Positions 24,611-35,852 of a DNA stretch of 64,000 nt are shown here, in pieces. The notes beneath the pieces were generated by a model. It saw nothing but the letters and a program-made list of their open reading frames with translations, was not told the origin of the DNA and made no database searches. The translations under genes and the position numbers were made by a program. The stretch is from Streptomyces luomodiensis. GTDB taxonomy: Bacteria; Actinomycetota; Actinomycetes; Streptomycetales; Streptomycetaceae. Where the stretch lies: the NCBI RefSeq assembly GCF_031679605.1, contig NZ_CP117522.1, positions 806,001 through 870,000 of the forward strand, read 5' to 3'. The stretch's first letter is position 1. Each line of letters begins with the position of its first letter.

Positions 24611-25471
24611 GTGAGCGAACCGCGGTCGGCGCCGACCGTGGGTCAGGTCGTCCTCGGCAAGAGGCTCCAGGATCTGCGGGAGAAGGCGGGGTTCAAGCGG
24701 GACGAGGCGGCCAGAGTGCTGCGGGTCGCACCCGCCACCGTCCGCCGCATGGAGACCGCCGAGGTCGCACTGAAGGTTCCGTATGTGCAGATGCTGCTGG
24801 ACGCCTACGGCATCACCGGTGAGGAGCTGGATTCGTTCATCACCCTGACCGAGGAGGCCAACAAGCCCGGCTGGTGGCAGCGGTTCCACGACATCCTCCC
24901 GGACTGGTTCAGCGTGCACGTCAGCCTGGAAGGCGCGGCCGAGATGATCCGGGCGTACGAGCCGCACTTCGTCCCCGGACTGCTCCAGACCGAGGACTAC
25001 GCCCGCGCGGTGATGCAGACCGGTGCCATCGGCCAGGCCGGCCCCCAGCAGGCGGAGCGCCATGTGGCGCTGCGCATGGAGCGGCAGTCGCTGCTCACCC
25101 GGAGGGAGCCGCCCCGCCTGTGGGTCGTGATGGACGAGACCGTGCTGCGCCGGCAGGTGGGTTCGGCGGGGGTGATGCGCCGCCAGATCGACCGGTTGCT
25201 GGAGTCCACCGAGATGCCGCACGTCACGCTCCAGGTCTCGGAGTTCTCCTCCGGGCACCATCCGGGCACCTATGGGCCCTTCGTCCTCTTCCGCTTCGCT
25301 GTTCCCGAACTGCCGGACATGGTCTACGTCGAGTACCTGACCGGCGCCGTCTACCTCGATGAGCGCATCGAGGTGGCCTCCCACCTGGAGGCCATGGACC
25401 GCATGGCGGCCCAGGCGGCAACCGCACGACGCACAAAGGAAATCCTGTGCGATTTCCGCAAGGAGCTCTGA
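24611..25471 (+). CDS. XRE-family regulator with DUF5753 domain (WhiJ-like)
   Basis: A 286-residue protein. An N-terminal helix-turn-helix (GKRLQDLREKAGFKRDEAARVLRVAPATVRRMETAE) is followed by a DUF5753 domain (YEPHFVPGLLQTEDYARAV, then VMDETVLRRQVGS, and SGHHPGTYGPFVLFRF). This is the architecture of WhiJ-like regulators, which occur in many paralogous copies in Streptomyces with a DUF397 partner and influence development and antibiotic production. GTG 24611 is chosen because AGGGAGGG precedes it by 6 bases. The DUF397 gene follows after 5 bases. Confidence 0.88.
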   Translation: MSEPRSAPTVGQVVLGKRLQDLREKAGFKRDEAARVLRVAPATVRRMETAEVALKVPYVQMLLDAYGITGEELDSFITLTEEANKPGWWQRFHDILPDWFSVHVSLEGAAEMIRAYEPHFVPGLLQTEDYARAVMQTGAIGQAGPQQAERHVALRMERQSLLTRREPPRLWVVMDETVLRRQVGSAGVMRRQIDRLLESTEMPHVTLQVSEFSSGHHPGTYGPFVLFRFAVPELPDMVYVEYLTGAVYLDERIEVASHLEAMDRMAAQAATARRTKEILCDFRKEL

Positions 25472-25476
25472 TCGGA

Positions 25477-25713
25477 ATGGACCGCATTCACAACGGCATG
25501 CGCGCGACCGACCTCGGCAGCGAGGGCTGGCACAAGCCGTGGAGCGGTGGCAACGGCGGCAACTGCGTCGAAGCCATGAGGCTGGACGACGGCCGGGTCG
25601 CGATCCGTCAGTCGACCGATCCGGACGGTCCGGCGCTGATCTACACCCGCCACGAGATCGTCGCGTTCATCCAGGGCGCCAAGGCCGGCGAGGCGGACTT
25701 CCTCGTCTCCTGA
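25477..25713 (+). CDS. DUF397 family small protein
   Basis: A 78-residue DUF397 protein. Diagnostic features are the W-KPWSGGNGGNCVEAMRL stretch, VAIRQSTDPDGPALIYTRHEIVAFIQGAKAGEADFLV. DUF397 proteins pair with XRE/DUF5753 regulators and are thought to modulate them. ATG 25477 follows AAGGAG at the end of the upstream gene, giving a rather long spacing of 11 bases; an earlier in-frame GTG at 25447 inside that gene is less likely. Both genes are almost certainly co-transcribed and end at a double hairpin. Confidence 0.85.
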   Translation: MDRIHNGMRATDLGSEGWHKPWSGGNGGNCVEAMRLDDGRVAIRQSTDPDGPALIYTRHEIVAFIQGAKAGEADFLVS

Positions 25714-25719
25714 CGTGCC

Positions 25720-25774
25720 GGGCCGCCGCGTGTCCTCGCACGCGGCGGCCCACGGCCGCCGGCCCGGCGGCCGT
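25720..25774. terminator. Double-hairpin bidirectional terminator
   Basis: A 13-bp perfect stem (25720-25732 with 25739-25751, loop of 6) is immediately followed by a 9-bp perfect stem (25752-25760 with 25766-25774, loop of 5). They lie between the convergent DUF397 and M20 peptidase genes. Confidence 0.8.
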
Positions 25775-25787
25775 CTGACTCCGGCCG

Positions 25788-26942
25788 TTACGAGGCGTCC
25801 GCCGCGAGCGCCCGCAGCAGACCGATGGTCAGCGCGGTACGGGAGGGGATCGGGGCGAGCACCGTGTGCTCGTGACGGGCGTGGGCACCGGAGCCCAGGG
25901 CACCGAGCCCGTCGAGGACCGGGCGGCCGAGCGCGGAGACGAAGTTGCCGTCGCTGGCCCCGCCGACCGCGGTCTCCGTCAGCTCCCAGCCCTGTTCCGC
26001 GGCGACGGCGTGGGCCCGCTGGAACAGCCGGCGGGAGGCGTCGCCCGGCACCATCGGCGGACGGTTCCACTCACCGGTGACGGTCAGCCGCACCCGCTGG
26101 TCGGAGGGGGCGAGGGCGTGCAGCGCGGCGTCGATCCGCGCCATCTCCTCCGGTTCGGCGATCCGGATGTCGATTCCGCAGCTCGCGCGGGCGGCGATCA
26201 CATTGCGCCCGGTACCGCCGCTGATCAGCCCCACGTTCACCGTGGTCCCCCGCTCCGGGGCGCTGAGCCCGGCGATCCGCGGGACGACCTCGGCCAGCGC
26301 GTGGATGGCGCTCGCCCCCGCGAACGGGTCGAGACCCGCATGCGATTCGACGCCGTACGCGGTCACGTCGAACAGCCCGACACCCTTACGGACGGTCTTG
26401 AGCGCACCGTCCAGCGATGCCTCGAAGACCAGCGTGGCCAGGACGTCCTCGCTCAGCCGCTCGATATGGCGCCGGGAGGCGGGGCTGCCGATCTCCTCGT
26501 CGCCGTTGAGCAGCAGCCGCACCGTGGGATGCGGCAGCTCCAGCTCGCGCAGCAGCCGCAGCGCCCAGACGGCCTGCACCAGCCCCGTCTTCATGTCGAA
26601 GACACCGGGTCCGCTCGCCCGGCCGTCCTCGATCTCGAAGGGCCATTCGGCGAGCGTCCCGGCCGGCCAGACCGTGTCGTAGTGGCACAGCAGCAGCACC
26701 GTGCCGGGTGCGGTACCGCGATAGGTCACGGTCAGCACATCGCCGTGGGGTCCGCAGTCGTGGCGTTCCGTCGCGTCCGGCTCGCCGAGCCGCTCGACGA
26801 GCCAGCCGCTGATCGCGGCGAGCCCGGCGTCCAGCAGCCGCTTGTCATTGCTCGGCGTCTCCAGCTCCACCAGCGTCCGCAGGTCCTGGATCATCTCGGG
26901 CAGCGCCTGACGGGTGGCGGAGGTGAGGTCGGAGGGGGTCAT
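25788..26942 (-). CDS. M20 family metallopeptidase (carboxypeptidase G2/ArgE-like)
   Basis: A 384-residue cytoplasmic zinc amidohydrolase. The metal-binding frame is LLCHYDTVWPAG (His, Asp), GVFDMKTGLVQAVWAL (bridging Asp), NGDEEIGSPASR (Glu-Glu), EASLDGALKTVRKGVG, and a final His in HARHEHTVL. The dimerisation domain sits between. Closest in pattern to glutamate carboxypeptidase (CPG2) members, which remove C-terminal Glu from folates or act on other N-acyl amino acids; substrate is uncertain. The start has GGAAGGA eight bases upstream. It is 136 bases downstream of the MOSC gene on the same strand. Confidence 0.87.
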   Translation of the reverse strand: MTPSDLTSATRQALPEMIQDLRTLVELETPSNDKRLLDAGLAAISGWLVERLGEPDATERHDCGPHGDVLTVTYRGTAPGTVLLLCHYDTVWPAGTLAEWPFEIEDGRASGPGVFDMKTGLVQAVWALRLLRELELPHPTVRLLLNGDEEIGSPASRRHIERLSEDVLATLVFEASLDGALKTVRKGVGLFDVTAYGVESHAGLDPFAGASAIHALAEVVPRIAGLSAPERGTTVNVGLISGGTGRNVIAARASCGIDIRIAEPEEMARIDAALHALAPSDQRVRLTVTGEWNRPPMVPGDASRRLFQRAHAVAAEQGWELTETAVGGASDGNFVSALGRPVLDGLGALGSGAHARHEHTVLAPIPSRTALTIGLLRALAADAS

Positions 26943-27078
26943 CGAGGGGTCCTTCCCGGGCGGCGTGGGTGAGGGAGCGGCTGTCGATCGTCGCGGGCAC
27001 CTCCTCGGTCCTCCACCACGGGTGTTTCCGGGACGGGGACGGCCTGGCCGAGCTGCCGGTCCGGTCGGCTCGATGCCG

Positions 27079-27915
27079 TCACTCCCCCGGCGGCGGCCCG
27101 TCCCACTCCAGGACGGCCACGTCGTCGCCCACGGCCAGTTTTCCGGTGCGGGTCACGGAGAACTGGCAGCCGAAGAACGGGCTGCCACCGTCGTCCCCCC
27201 GCCGGTAGCCGGCCAGGGTGCGCAGGGGCTCCGGGCCCGCCTTGGCGCCCGTGTCCTGGTCCACGAGCGTCACCGCGCACCGGTCGGTGAGCTTGGCGAA
27301 GCCCAGTTCGGCACCGCCGACGGCCACCTTGCGGACCCGGTCCTCCCGATGGGGTTCGTCCCATCCGTCGATGACGATGCTGGGACGGAAACGGCTCATC
27401 GGCACGGCCGCGCCGCCCGCCCCGGTGATCCGCCGGTTCAGCCCGTCCAGGCTGGCCCGGGAGACGAGGTGCACCGCGCCGCTGTCGGCGTAGCCGCAGG
27501 TGCCGGGGATCCATCCCTCGGTCACCCGGTCGTGCTCCGGGGGCACCCGCACCAGCCTGCTCGGCGCGCCCAGCACCCGCGAGAACCACGCGGCGGCCTC
27601 CTCGCCCTGGTCGATGCCGAGGTAGGGCGTGTGGAACACCTTGACCTCGCGCCGGGCGGAGGTGGTGTCGATGTCGAGGACCAGCTCCCCCTCGCCCGGG
27701 GCCGACAGGGTGAGCCGGTCGCCATCGGGGCCGACGACCGGGCGGATGACGGCGAGCCGGGGATCGGTCCGCTGAGTGCGGCACACCCCGTCCTCGTCGA
27801 CGACCATGAACGCGCGGTCGTGCGGCAGACCCGCCTCCGTCAGCAGCACTTCGGTTACGGGCACGCCCGCACAACCCTTGATGGGATAGCAGGTCAACTC
27901 AACGACGGTCGCCAC
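27079..27915 (-). CDS. MOSC domain-containing protein
   Basis: A 278-residue protein with an N-terminal MOSC beta-barrel (VVELTCYPIKGCAGVPVTEVLLTEAGLPHDRAFMVVD) and a C-terminal MOSC domain, in which the conserved Cys appears in KLTDRCAVTLVDQDTG. This layout is that of mARC/YcbX-like molybdenum enzymes, which reduce N-hydroxylated compounds using a Cys-ligated cofactor; FRPSIVIDG is also typical. No fused ferredoxin domain is present. GTG start 27915 fits the conserved beginning. Redox partner unknown. Confidence 0.87.
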   Translation of the reverse strand: MATVVELTCYPIKGCAGVPVTEVLLTEAGLPHDRAFMVVDEDGVCRTQRTDPRLAVIRPVVGPDGDRLTLSAPGEGELVLDIDTTSARREVKVFHTPYLGIDQGEEAAAWFSRVLGAPSRLVRVPPEHDRVTEGWIPGTCGYADSGAVHLVSRASLDGLNRRITGAGGAAVPMSRFRPSIVIDGWDEPHREDRVRKVAVGGAELGFAKLTDRCAVTLVDQDTGAKAGPEPLRTLAGYRRGDDGGSPFFGCQFSVTRTGKLAVGDDVAVLEWDGPPPGE

Positions 27916-30597
<2,682 letters not shown>

Positions 30598-30655
30598 CGG
30601 CTCGCACCGGACGCGTCGCGTCCGGCGAAGGTCCATCTCCTGGGGGTGGGGGAAG

Positions 30656-30691
30656 GGGAGGCCGCCCGAGGCACGGCTCGGGCGGCCTCCC
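30656..30691. terminator. Bidirectional terminator hairpin
   Basis: A perfect 15-bp stem (GGGAGGCCGCCCGAG at 30656-30670, complement at 30677-30691) with a 6-base loop lies between the convergent Rpf and DUF429 genes. Confidence 0.85.
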
Positions 30692-30717
30692 GCCATCCGC
30701 GGCCTCCCGCCATCCGC
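30684..30717. repeat. 17-bp direct tandem duplication beside terminator
   Basis: GGCCTCCCGCCATCCGC occurs twice in immediate tandem (30684-30700, 30701-30717); the first copy forms part of the terminator's right arm. A 14-base sequence, CGCGGGAAGCCGTC, is also repeated nearby at 30734 and 30759. Confidence 0.75.
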
Positions 30718-30770
30718 GGCCGCGCACCGTCCGCGCGGGAAGCCGTCGCGGGGAGCGTCGCGGGAAGCCG

Positions 30771-31508
30771 TCAGTACCAGATCGCGACGGGGAGCCCCGT
30801 GCCCGCCGCCGTCTCCGGCGGGTCGGGAAGGCTCCGGGCGGTCCCGAGCGCGATGCGCCGCGCGCTCCAGGCCGCCGCCGCGGCGTCCAGGACGTCGTCG
30901 GGCGGCACCCGCCCGGCCGGTCCCAGGTCGTCGGGCAGAACGATGCCCCGGTCCGCCAGCAGCCGGCGCCGCACGGCCTGGCCGTTCCAGCTCTTCTTGC
31001 TCCAGGCCACCGGCCGCCCCTCGTTGACGGCGGCGAAGGAGACCTCGGGATGGACCTCGTACAGCCGGTGGTCGCCCCCGTCCCGGCAGGCGTTGGCCTC
31101 GCGCAGCTTCACCGCCAGCCCCCAGGACTGACGGCTCATCCCCCGGCCGGTCAGCCGACGGCAGCGCGCATTGGCGTCGGCGTAGTCCGCCGCCTCCCAG
31201 ACCTCGCGCGGCGGCACGGAGAAGACCCGGGAGCGGTGCGGGGCCACCAGGGCGACGGCCAGGCCGTCCGCCGCGCGCCGCTCGGCCGTCGGCAGCCCCA
31301 GCGGCATGTCGACCGCCACCACGGCGGCCTCCGGCATCCGGCCGAGCAGCTCGCTCAGCCCGTCGGCCGTATCCGCCCCGGCGAAGCGGCCCCGCGCACA
31401 CAGGGCCACGGCGACCCAGCCGGTGCGGCAGGCATCCACCCCCACGACGGGCGATTCGGCGCATCCGGAGGCGGGAGGGGTGTGAAAAGCGGCGCGGCGG
31501 GAACCCAT
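30771..31508 (-). CDS. DUF429 domain-containing protein
   Basis: A protein of about 245 residues with a DUF429 domain, a predicted RNase H-like fold. Signatures are VVGVDACRTGWVAVAL (first acidic strand), VVAVDMPLGLPTAERRAAD, HRSRVFSVPPREVW, and VHPEVSFAAVNEG, then DDVLDAAAAAWSARRIA. The biological role is unknown. No clear ribosome site precedes ATG 31508; the frame extends to 31556, and a leaderless message is possible. It is divergent from the formate dehydrogenase operon with only about 60 bases between starts. Confidence 0.78.
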   Translation of the reverse strand: MGSRRAAFHTPPASGCAESPVVGVDACRTGWVAVALCARGRFAGADTADGLSELLGRMPEAAVVAVDMPLGLPTAERRAADGLAVALVAPHRSRVFSVPPREVWEAADYADANARCRRLTGRGMSRQSWGLAVKLREANACRDGGDHRLYEVHPEVSFAAVNEGRPVAWSKKSWNGQAVRRRLLADRGIVLPDDLGPAGRVPPDDVLDAAAAAWSARRIALGTARSLPDPPETAAGTGLPVAIWY

Positions 31509-31569
31509 GCGCCGTATCTGACCACACGGGCCGACCAGCATGGAACCGAACGGCACGGAAGGACGGGCG

Positions 31570-34500
31570 ATGGGCGTACGTACATGGATCCGGGACTGGC
31601 CCGTCTACCGCCAGCTGACCGGAAGCGACCCGCTCGGGCGCGGCGCCGCCGCCACCTCGGCCGCCACCCGTGAGCAGCGCCCCCGCACCGCCACCGCCGA
31701 CAAGGTGGTGAAGTCGGTGTGCCCGTACTGCGCGGTGGGGTGCGCCCAGAACGTCTATGTGAAGGACGGCCGGGTGGTGCAGATCGAGGGCGACCCGGAC
31801 TCACCCGTCAGCCGCGGCCGGCTGTGCCCCAAGGGCTCGGCGACCCTCCAGCTGACCACCGGTGAGTCCCGCCGCCACGAGGTGCTCTACCGCCGCCCGT
31901 ACGGCACCGGATGGGAGCGGCTGGACCTGGACACCGCGATGGACATGGTCGCCGACCGGGTGGTCCGCACCCGCCGCGAGACCTGGCAGTGGCAACAGGA
32001 CGGGGTCGACGTCAACCGCACCCTGGGGATCGCCAGCCTCGGCGGCGCCACCTTGGACAACGAGGAGAACTACCTCATCAAGAAGTTGCTGACCGGGCTC
32101 GGGGTGGTCCAGGTGGAGAACCAGGCCCGGGTCTGCCACTCCGCCACGGTCGCCGGGCTCGGCACCTCCTTCGGGCGGGGCGGCGCCACCACCTTTCTCC
32201 AGGACATGCAGAACTCCGACTGCATCGTGATCGAGGGCTCCAACTTCGCCGAGGCGCACCCCGTGGGCTTCCAGTGGGTGATGGAGGCCAAGGCGCGCGG
32301 CGCGAAGGTCATCCATGTCGATCCGCGGTTCAGCCGCACCAGCGCGCTGGCCGATCTGTACGTGCCGATCCGGGCCGGCAGCGACATCGCCTTCCTCGGC
32401 GGCATCATCAACCACGTCCTGACCGGCGGCCACGACTTCCGCAGTTACGTCCTGGAGTACACCAACGCCGCCACCATCGTCGGCGAGGATTTCCAGGACA
32501 CCGAGGACCTGGCCGGGATCTTCTCCGGCCTCGACCCGGAGACCCGCCACTACGACGTCTCCACCTGGACCTATGAGGGCGGCCAGGTCCAGGCCCCGCA
32601 GGGCGCGCCCGACGAGCTGTACCAGGAGCGCACCCGCCGTGGCGCGTCCCTGTCGACGGCCGCCTTCTCCGAGTCCCACGGCTCCGGCGGCGCGCCCGTC
32701 TCCGCGCAGGTCCCCACCGACCGCACCCTGGAGCACCCGCGCTGCGTGTACCAGATCCTCAAACGCCACTTCTCCCGGTACACACCCGAAATGGTCGAGG
32801 AGACCTGCGGGATTCCCCGGGACACCTTCCTGGAGGTGTGCCGTGCGCTGGTGGAGAACTCCGGCCCGGACCGCACCTCGGAGTTCGTGTACGCGGTCGG
32901 CTGGACCCAGCACACCGTGGGCTCCCAGTACATCCGCACCGCGAGCATCCTCCAGCTGCTGCTGGGCAACATCGGCCGGCCCGGCGGTGGCATCCAGGCG
33001 CTGCGCGGCCACGCCAGCATTCAGGGCTCCAGCGACATCCCGACCCTGTTCAACGTGCTCCCCGGTTACATCCCGATGCCGCACGCCCACGCGCACGAGG
33101 ACCTGGACACCTTCATCAAGGCCATAAAGACCGACAAGGGGTTCTGGGGGGAGATGCGCTCCTACGTCGTCAGCCTGCTCAAGGCGTACTTCGGCGACGC
33201 GGCGCGCGCGGACAACGACTACTGCTTCGGCCATCTGCCCCGGCTGACCGGCTCCCACAGCACCTACCACACGGTGAAGGAGATGCTGGAGGGGCGCTGC
33301 AAGGGCTACTTCCTGATGGGCGAGAACCCCGCCGTGGGCTCGGCCAACACCAAGATGCAGCGGCTGGCCATGGCCAACCTGGAGTGGCTGGTGGTCCGCG
33401 ACTTCTCCCTCATCGAGTCCGCCACCTGGTGGCAGGACGGTCCGGAGATCGAGACCGGTGAGCTGCGCACCGAGGACATCGCCACCGAGGTGTTCTTCTT
33501 CCCCGCCGCCGCCCACACCGAGAAGTCGGGCTCGTTCACCAACACCAACCGCATGCTCCAGTGGCACTTCGCCGCCAAGGAGCCCGACGGCGAGGCGCGC
33601 AGCGATCTGTGGTTCATGTACCACCTGGGACGGCGGGTCAAGGAGCGGCTGGCGGACTCCACCGACCCCATGGACCGGCCCGTCCAGGATCTGGCCTGGT
33701 CCTACCCCACCGAGGGGCCGCACGCCGAGCCCAGCGCCGAGGCGGTCCTGGCCGAGATCAACGGCCGTGACGCGCGGGGCGCGCCGCTCAGCGCCTACAC
33801 CCAGCTGAGGGACGACGGCTCCACCTCCTGCGGCTGCTGGATCTACTGCGGGGTGTACGCCGACGGCGTCAACCAGGCCGCCCGCCGCAAACCCCATACC
33901 GAGCAGGACTGGATCGCCGCCGAATGGGCCTGGTCCTGGCCCGCCAACCGCCGCATCCTCTACAACCGCGCCTCGGCCGATCCGTCCGGCGCCCCGTGGA
34001 GCGAACGCAAGGCGCTGGTGTGGTGGGACGCCGACCGGCAGCGGTGGACCGGCCATGACATCCCCGACTTCATCCCCGACCGGGCGCCCTCCTACCGGCC
34101 GCCACAGGACGCCAAGGGCCCGGACGCGCTCAGCGGGGTGGACCCGTTCATCATGCAGGCCGACGGCAAGGGGTGGCTGTACGCCCCGGCCGGGCTGGTG
34201 GACGGCCCGCTGCCGACGCACTACGAGCCGCAGGACTCCCCGGTGCGCAATCCGCTCTACCCGGAGCAGCAGCGCAACCCGGTCCGGGAGGTGCTCCCCG
34301 ATGAACACAACCTCTTCCATCCCAGCGGGGGCGAACCGGGCAGCGAGGTGTTCCCGTACATGATCACCACCTATCGGCTCACCGAGCACTTCACGGCGGG
34401 CGGGATGAGCCGCTGGACGCCGTACCTCGCCGAACTCCAGCCGGAGTTCTTCTGCGAGGTCTCCCCCGAGCTGGCCGCCGAGCGGCGTCTGGAGCACACC

Positions 34501-34833
34501 GGCTGGGCGACGCTGATCAGCGCCCGCGGGGTGATCGAGGCCCGGGTGATGGTCACCGAGCGGATGTCCCCGATCAGGGTCGGGGGCCGCACCGTGCATC
34601 AGATCGGGCTGCCGTACCACTGGGGCCCCAATGGCTACACGCGCGGCGACGCCGCCAATGAGCTGTCCGCCATCGCCCTCGACCCGAATGTCCACATCCA
34701 GGAGGTGAAGGCGCTGAGTGCCGACATCCGCCCCGGCCGCCGCCCTCGCGGCCCGGGGCTGACGGCCCTGCTCGACAGCTACCGGCGGCGCGCCGGTATC
34801 ACGGTGCGGACCGGAATGGAGGTGCGGGGATGA
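31570..34833 (+). CDS. fdh: Formate dehydrogenase, molybdopterin alpha subunit (Cys form)
   Basis: A 1087-residue molybdopterin oxidoreductase that would oxidise formate to CO2. An N-terminal [4Fe-4S] site uses C51, C54, C58 and C86 (CPYCAVGC; RGRLCPKG). The metal ligand is C189 in ARVCHSATVAGLG, where E. coli FdnG and FdoG carry selenocysteine. Molybdopterin motifs include GSNFAEAHPVGFQW, VDPRFSRTSALAD, LLLGNIGRPGGGI and FLMGENPAVGSAN. No twin-arginine signal is seen, so the catalytic part is probably cytoplasmic-facing. Start at ATG 31570 follows GGAAGGA. It overlaps the beta gene by ATGA. Confidence 0.92.
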   Translation: MGVRTWIRDWPVYRQLTGSDPLGRGAAATSAATREQRPRTATADKVVKSVCPYCAVGCAQNVYVKDGRVVQIEGDPDSPVSRGRLCPKGSATLQLTTGESRRHEVLYRRPYGTGWERLDLDTAMDMVADRVVRTRRETWQWQQDGVDVNRTLGIASLGGATLDNEENYLIKKLLTGLGVVQVENQARVCHSATVAGLGTSFGRGGATTFLQDMQNSDCIVIEGSNFAEAHPVGFQWVMEAKARGAKVIHVDPRFSRTSALADLYVPIRAGSDIAFLGGIINHVLTGGHDFRSYVLEYTNAATIVGEDFQDTEDLAGIFSGLDPETRHYDVSTWTYEGGQVQAPQGAPDELYQERTRRGASLSTAAFSESHGSGGAPVSAQVPTDRTLEHPRCVYQILKRHFSRYTPEMVEETCGIPRDTFLEVCRALVENSGPDRTSEFVYAVGWTQHTVGSQYIRTASILQLLLGNIGRPGGGIQALRGHASIQGSSDIPTLFNVLPGYIPMPHAHAHEDLDTFIKAIKTDKGFWGEMRSYVVSLLKAYFGDAARADNDYCFGHLPRLTGSHSTYHTVKEMLEGRCKGYFLMGENPAVGSANTKMQRLAMANLEWLVVRDFSLIESATWWQDGPEIETGELRTEDIATEVFFFPAAAHTEKSGSFTNTNRMLQWHFAAKEPDGEARSDLWFMYHLGRRVKERLADSTDPMDRPVQDLAWSYPTEGPHAEPSAEAVLAEINGRDARGAPLSAYTQLRDDGSTSCGCWIYCGVYADGVNQAARRKPHTEQDWIAAEWAWSWPANRRILYNRASADPSGAPWSERKALVWWDADRQRWTGHDIPDFIPDRAPSYRPPQDAKGPDALSGVDPFIMQADGKGWLYAPAGLVDGPLPTHYEPQDSPVRNPLYPEQQRNPVREVLPDEHNLFHPSGGEPGSEVFPYMITTYRLTEHFTAGGMSRWTPYLAELQPEFFCEVSPELAAERRLEHTGWATLISARGVIEARVMVTERMSPIRVGGRTVHQIGLPYHWGPNGYTRGDAANELSAIALDPNVHIQEVKALSADIRPGRRPRGPGLTALLDSYRRRAGITVRTGMEVRG

Positions 34834-35852
34834 CCGGGACCTCCGGGCGGTCGTCGCTGATCGGCCGCAATCTGCTGGCCGGAGCCGAACCGGACGTCGC
34901 CGGGGACGCCGGACACCAGGGGCATCCGCCGCGGGCCGGCTTCTTCACCGACACCTCGGTGTGCATCGGCTGCAAGGCGTGCGAGGTGGCCTGCAAGGAG
35001 TGGAACGCCATCCCGGAGGACGGGCTGGACTTCACCGGCATGTCCTTCGACAACACCCAGGGGCTGGGCGCCTCCACCTGGCGCCATGTGGCCTTCATCG
35101 AGCAGAACAAGCCGCTGGGCCGGACCGAGGTGGCGGTCGACCACGGCGATGTCGATGTGCTCGCCCTCGCCTCCCAGGGCTCCGGGACCCCGGTCGAACA
35201 GGCGGCGATCACCCCCACCTCCCCCGCGCCCGCCCCGTCCCAGGACGGGCAGACCGGGCTGCGGTGGCTGATGGCGTCGGACGTGTGCAAGCACTGCACC
35301 CATGCGGCGTGTCTGGACGTCTGCCCGACCGGTGCGCTGTTCCGCACCGAGTTCGGGACCGTGGTGGTCCAGGACGACATCTGCAACGGCTGTGGCTACT
35401 GCGTGCCCGCGTGTCCGTACGGGGTCGTCGATGTGCGGCCCGAGGACGGCGGGGCCCACAAGTGCACCCTGTGCTACGACCGGCTGGGCGCCGGCCAGGA
35501 GCCCGCGTGCGCCAAGGCGTGTCCCACCGACTCCATCCAGTTCGGCCCCCTGGACGAGTTGCGCGAGCGCGCCGCCGCCCGGGTCGAGGAGCTGCACCGG
35601 CTGGGGGTCGAGGACGCCCGGCTGTACGGGCACGACCCGGAGGACGGCGTGGGCGGCGACGGCGCCTTCTTCCTGCTGCTGGACGAGCCGGAGGTGTACG
35701 GGCTGCCGCCGGACCCGGTGGTCACCACCCGGGATCTGCCCTCGATGTGGCGGCACGCGGGCGCCGCGGCGCTGACCCTGCTCGGCGGCGTGGCCGCGGT
35801 GTTCGCGGCGCAGGCCGGCGTGAGCGGGCGCCGCACCGGAAGGAGGCGCTGA
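34830..35852 (+). CDS. Formate dehydrogenase beta subunit, four [4Fe-4S] clusters
   Basis: A 340-residue electron-transfer subunit. Four ferredoxin-type Cys groups are visible: CIGCKACEVACKEWN, CKHCTHAACLDVCP, CNGCGYCVPACPYG, and CTLCYDRLGAGQEPACAKACP. A C-terminal hydrophobic helix (AAALTLLGGVAAVFAAQAGV) anchors it to the membrane, as in FdnH. It would pass electrons from the alpha subunit to the NrfD-like membrane protein. Its ATG overlaps the alpha gene's TGA (ATGA at 34830-34833), and its own stop overlaps the next start (TGATG). Confidence 0.92.
   Translation: MTGTSGRSSLIGRNLLAGAEPDVAGDAGHQGHPPRAGFFTDTSVCIGCKACEVACKEWNAIPEDGLDFTGMSFDNTQGLGASTWRHVAFIEQNKPLGRTEVAVDHGDVDVLALASQGSGTPVEQAAITPTSPAPAPSQDGQTGLRWLMASDVCKHCTHAACLDVCPTGALFRTEFGTVVVQDDICNGCGYCVPACPYGVVDVRPEDGGAHKCTLCYDRLGAGQEPACAKACPTDSIQFGPLDELRERAAARVEELHRLGVEDARLYGHDPEDGVGGDGAFFLLLDEPEVYGLPPDPVVTTRDLPSMWRHAGAAALTLLGGVAAVFAAQAGVSGRRTGRRR

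Noticed and set aside
31801..34695. Long minus-strand open frame opposite formate dehydrogenase
   Set aside because: Antisense shadow; the plus strand carries all catalytic motifs.
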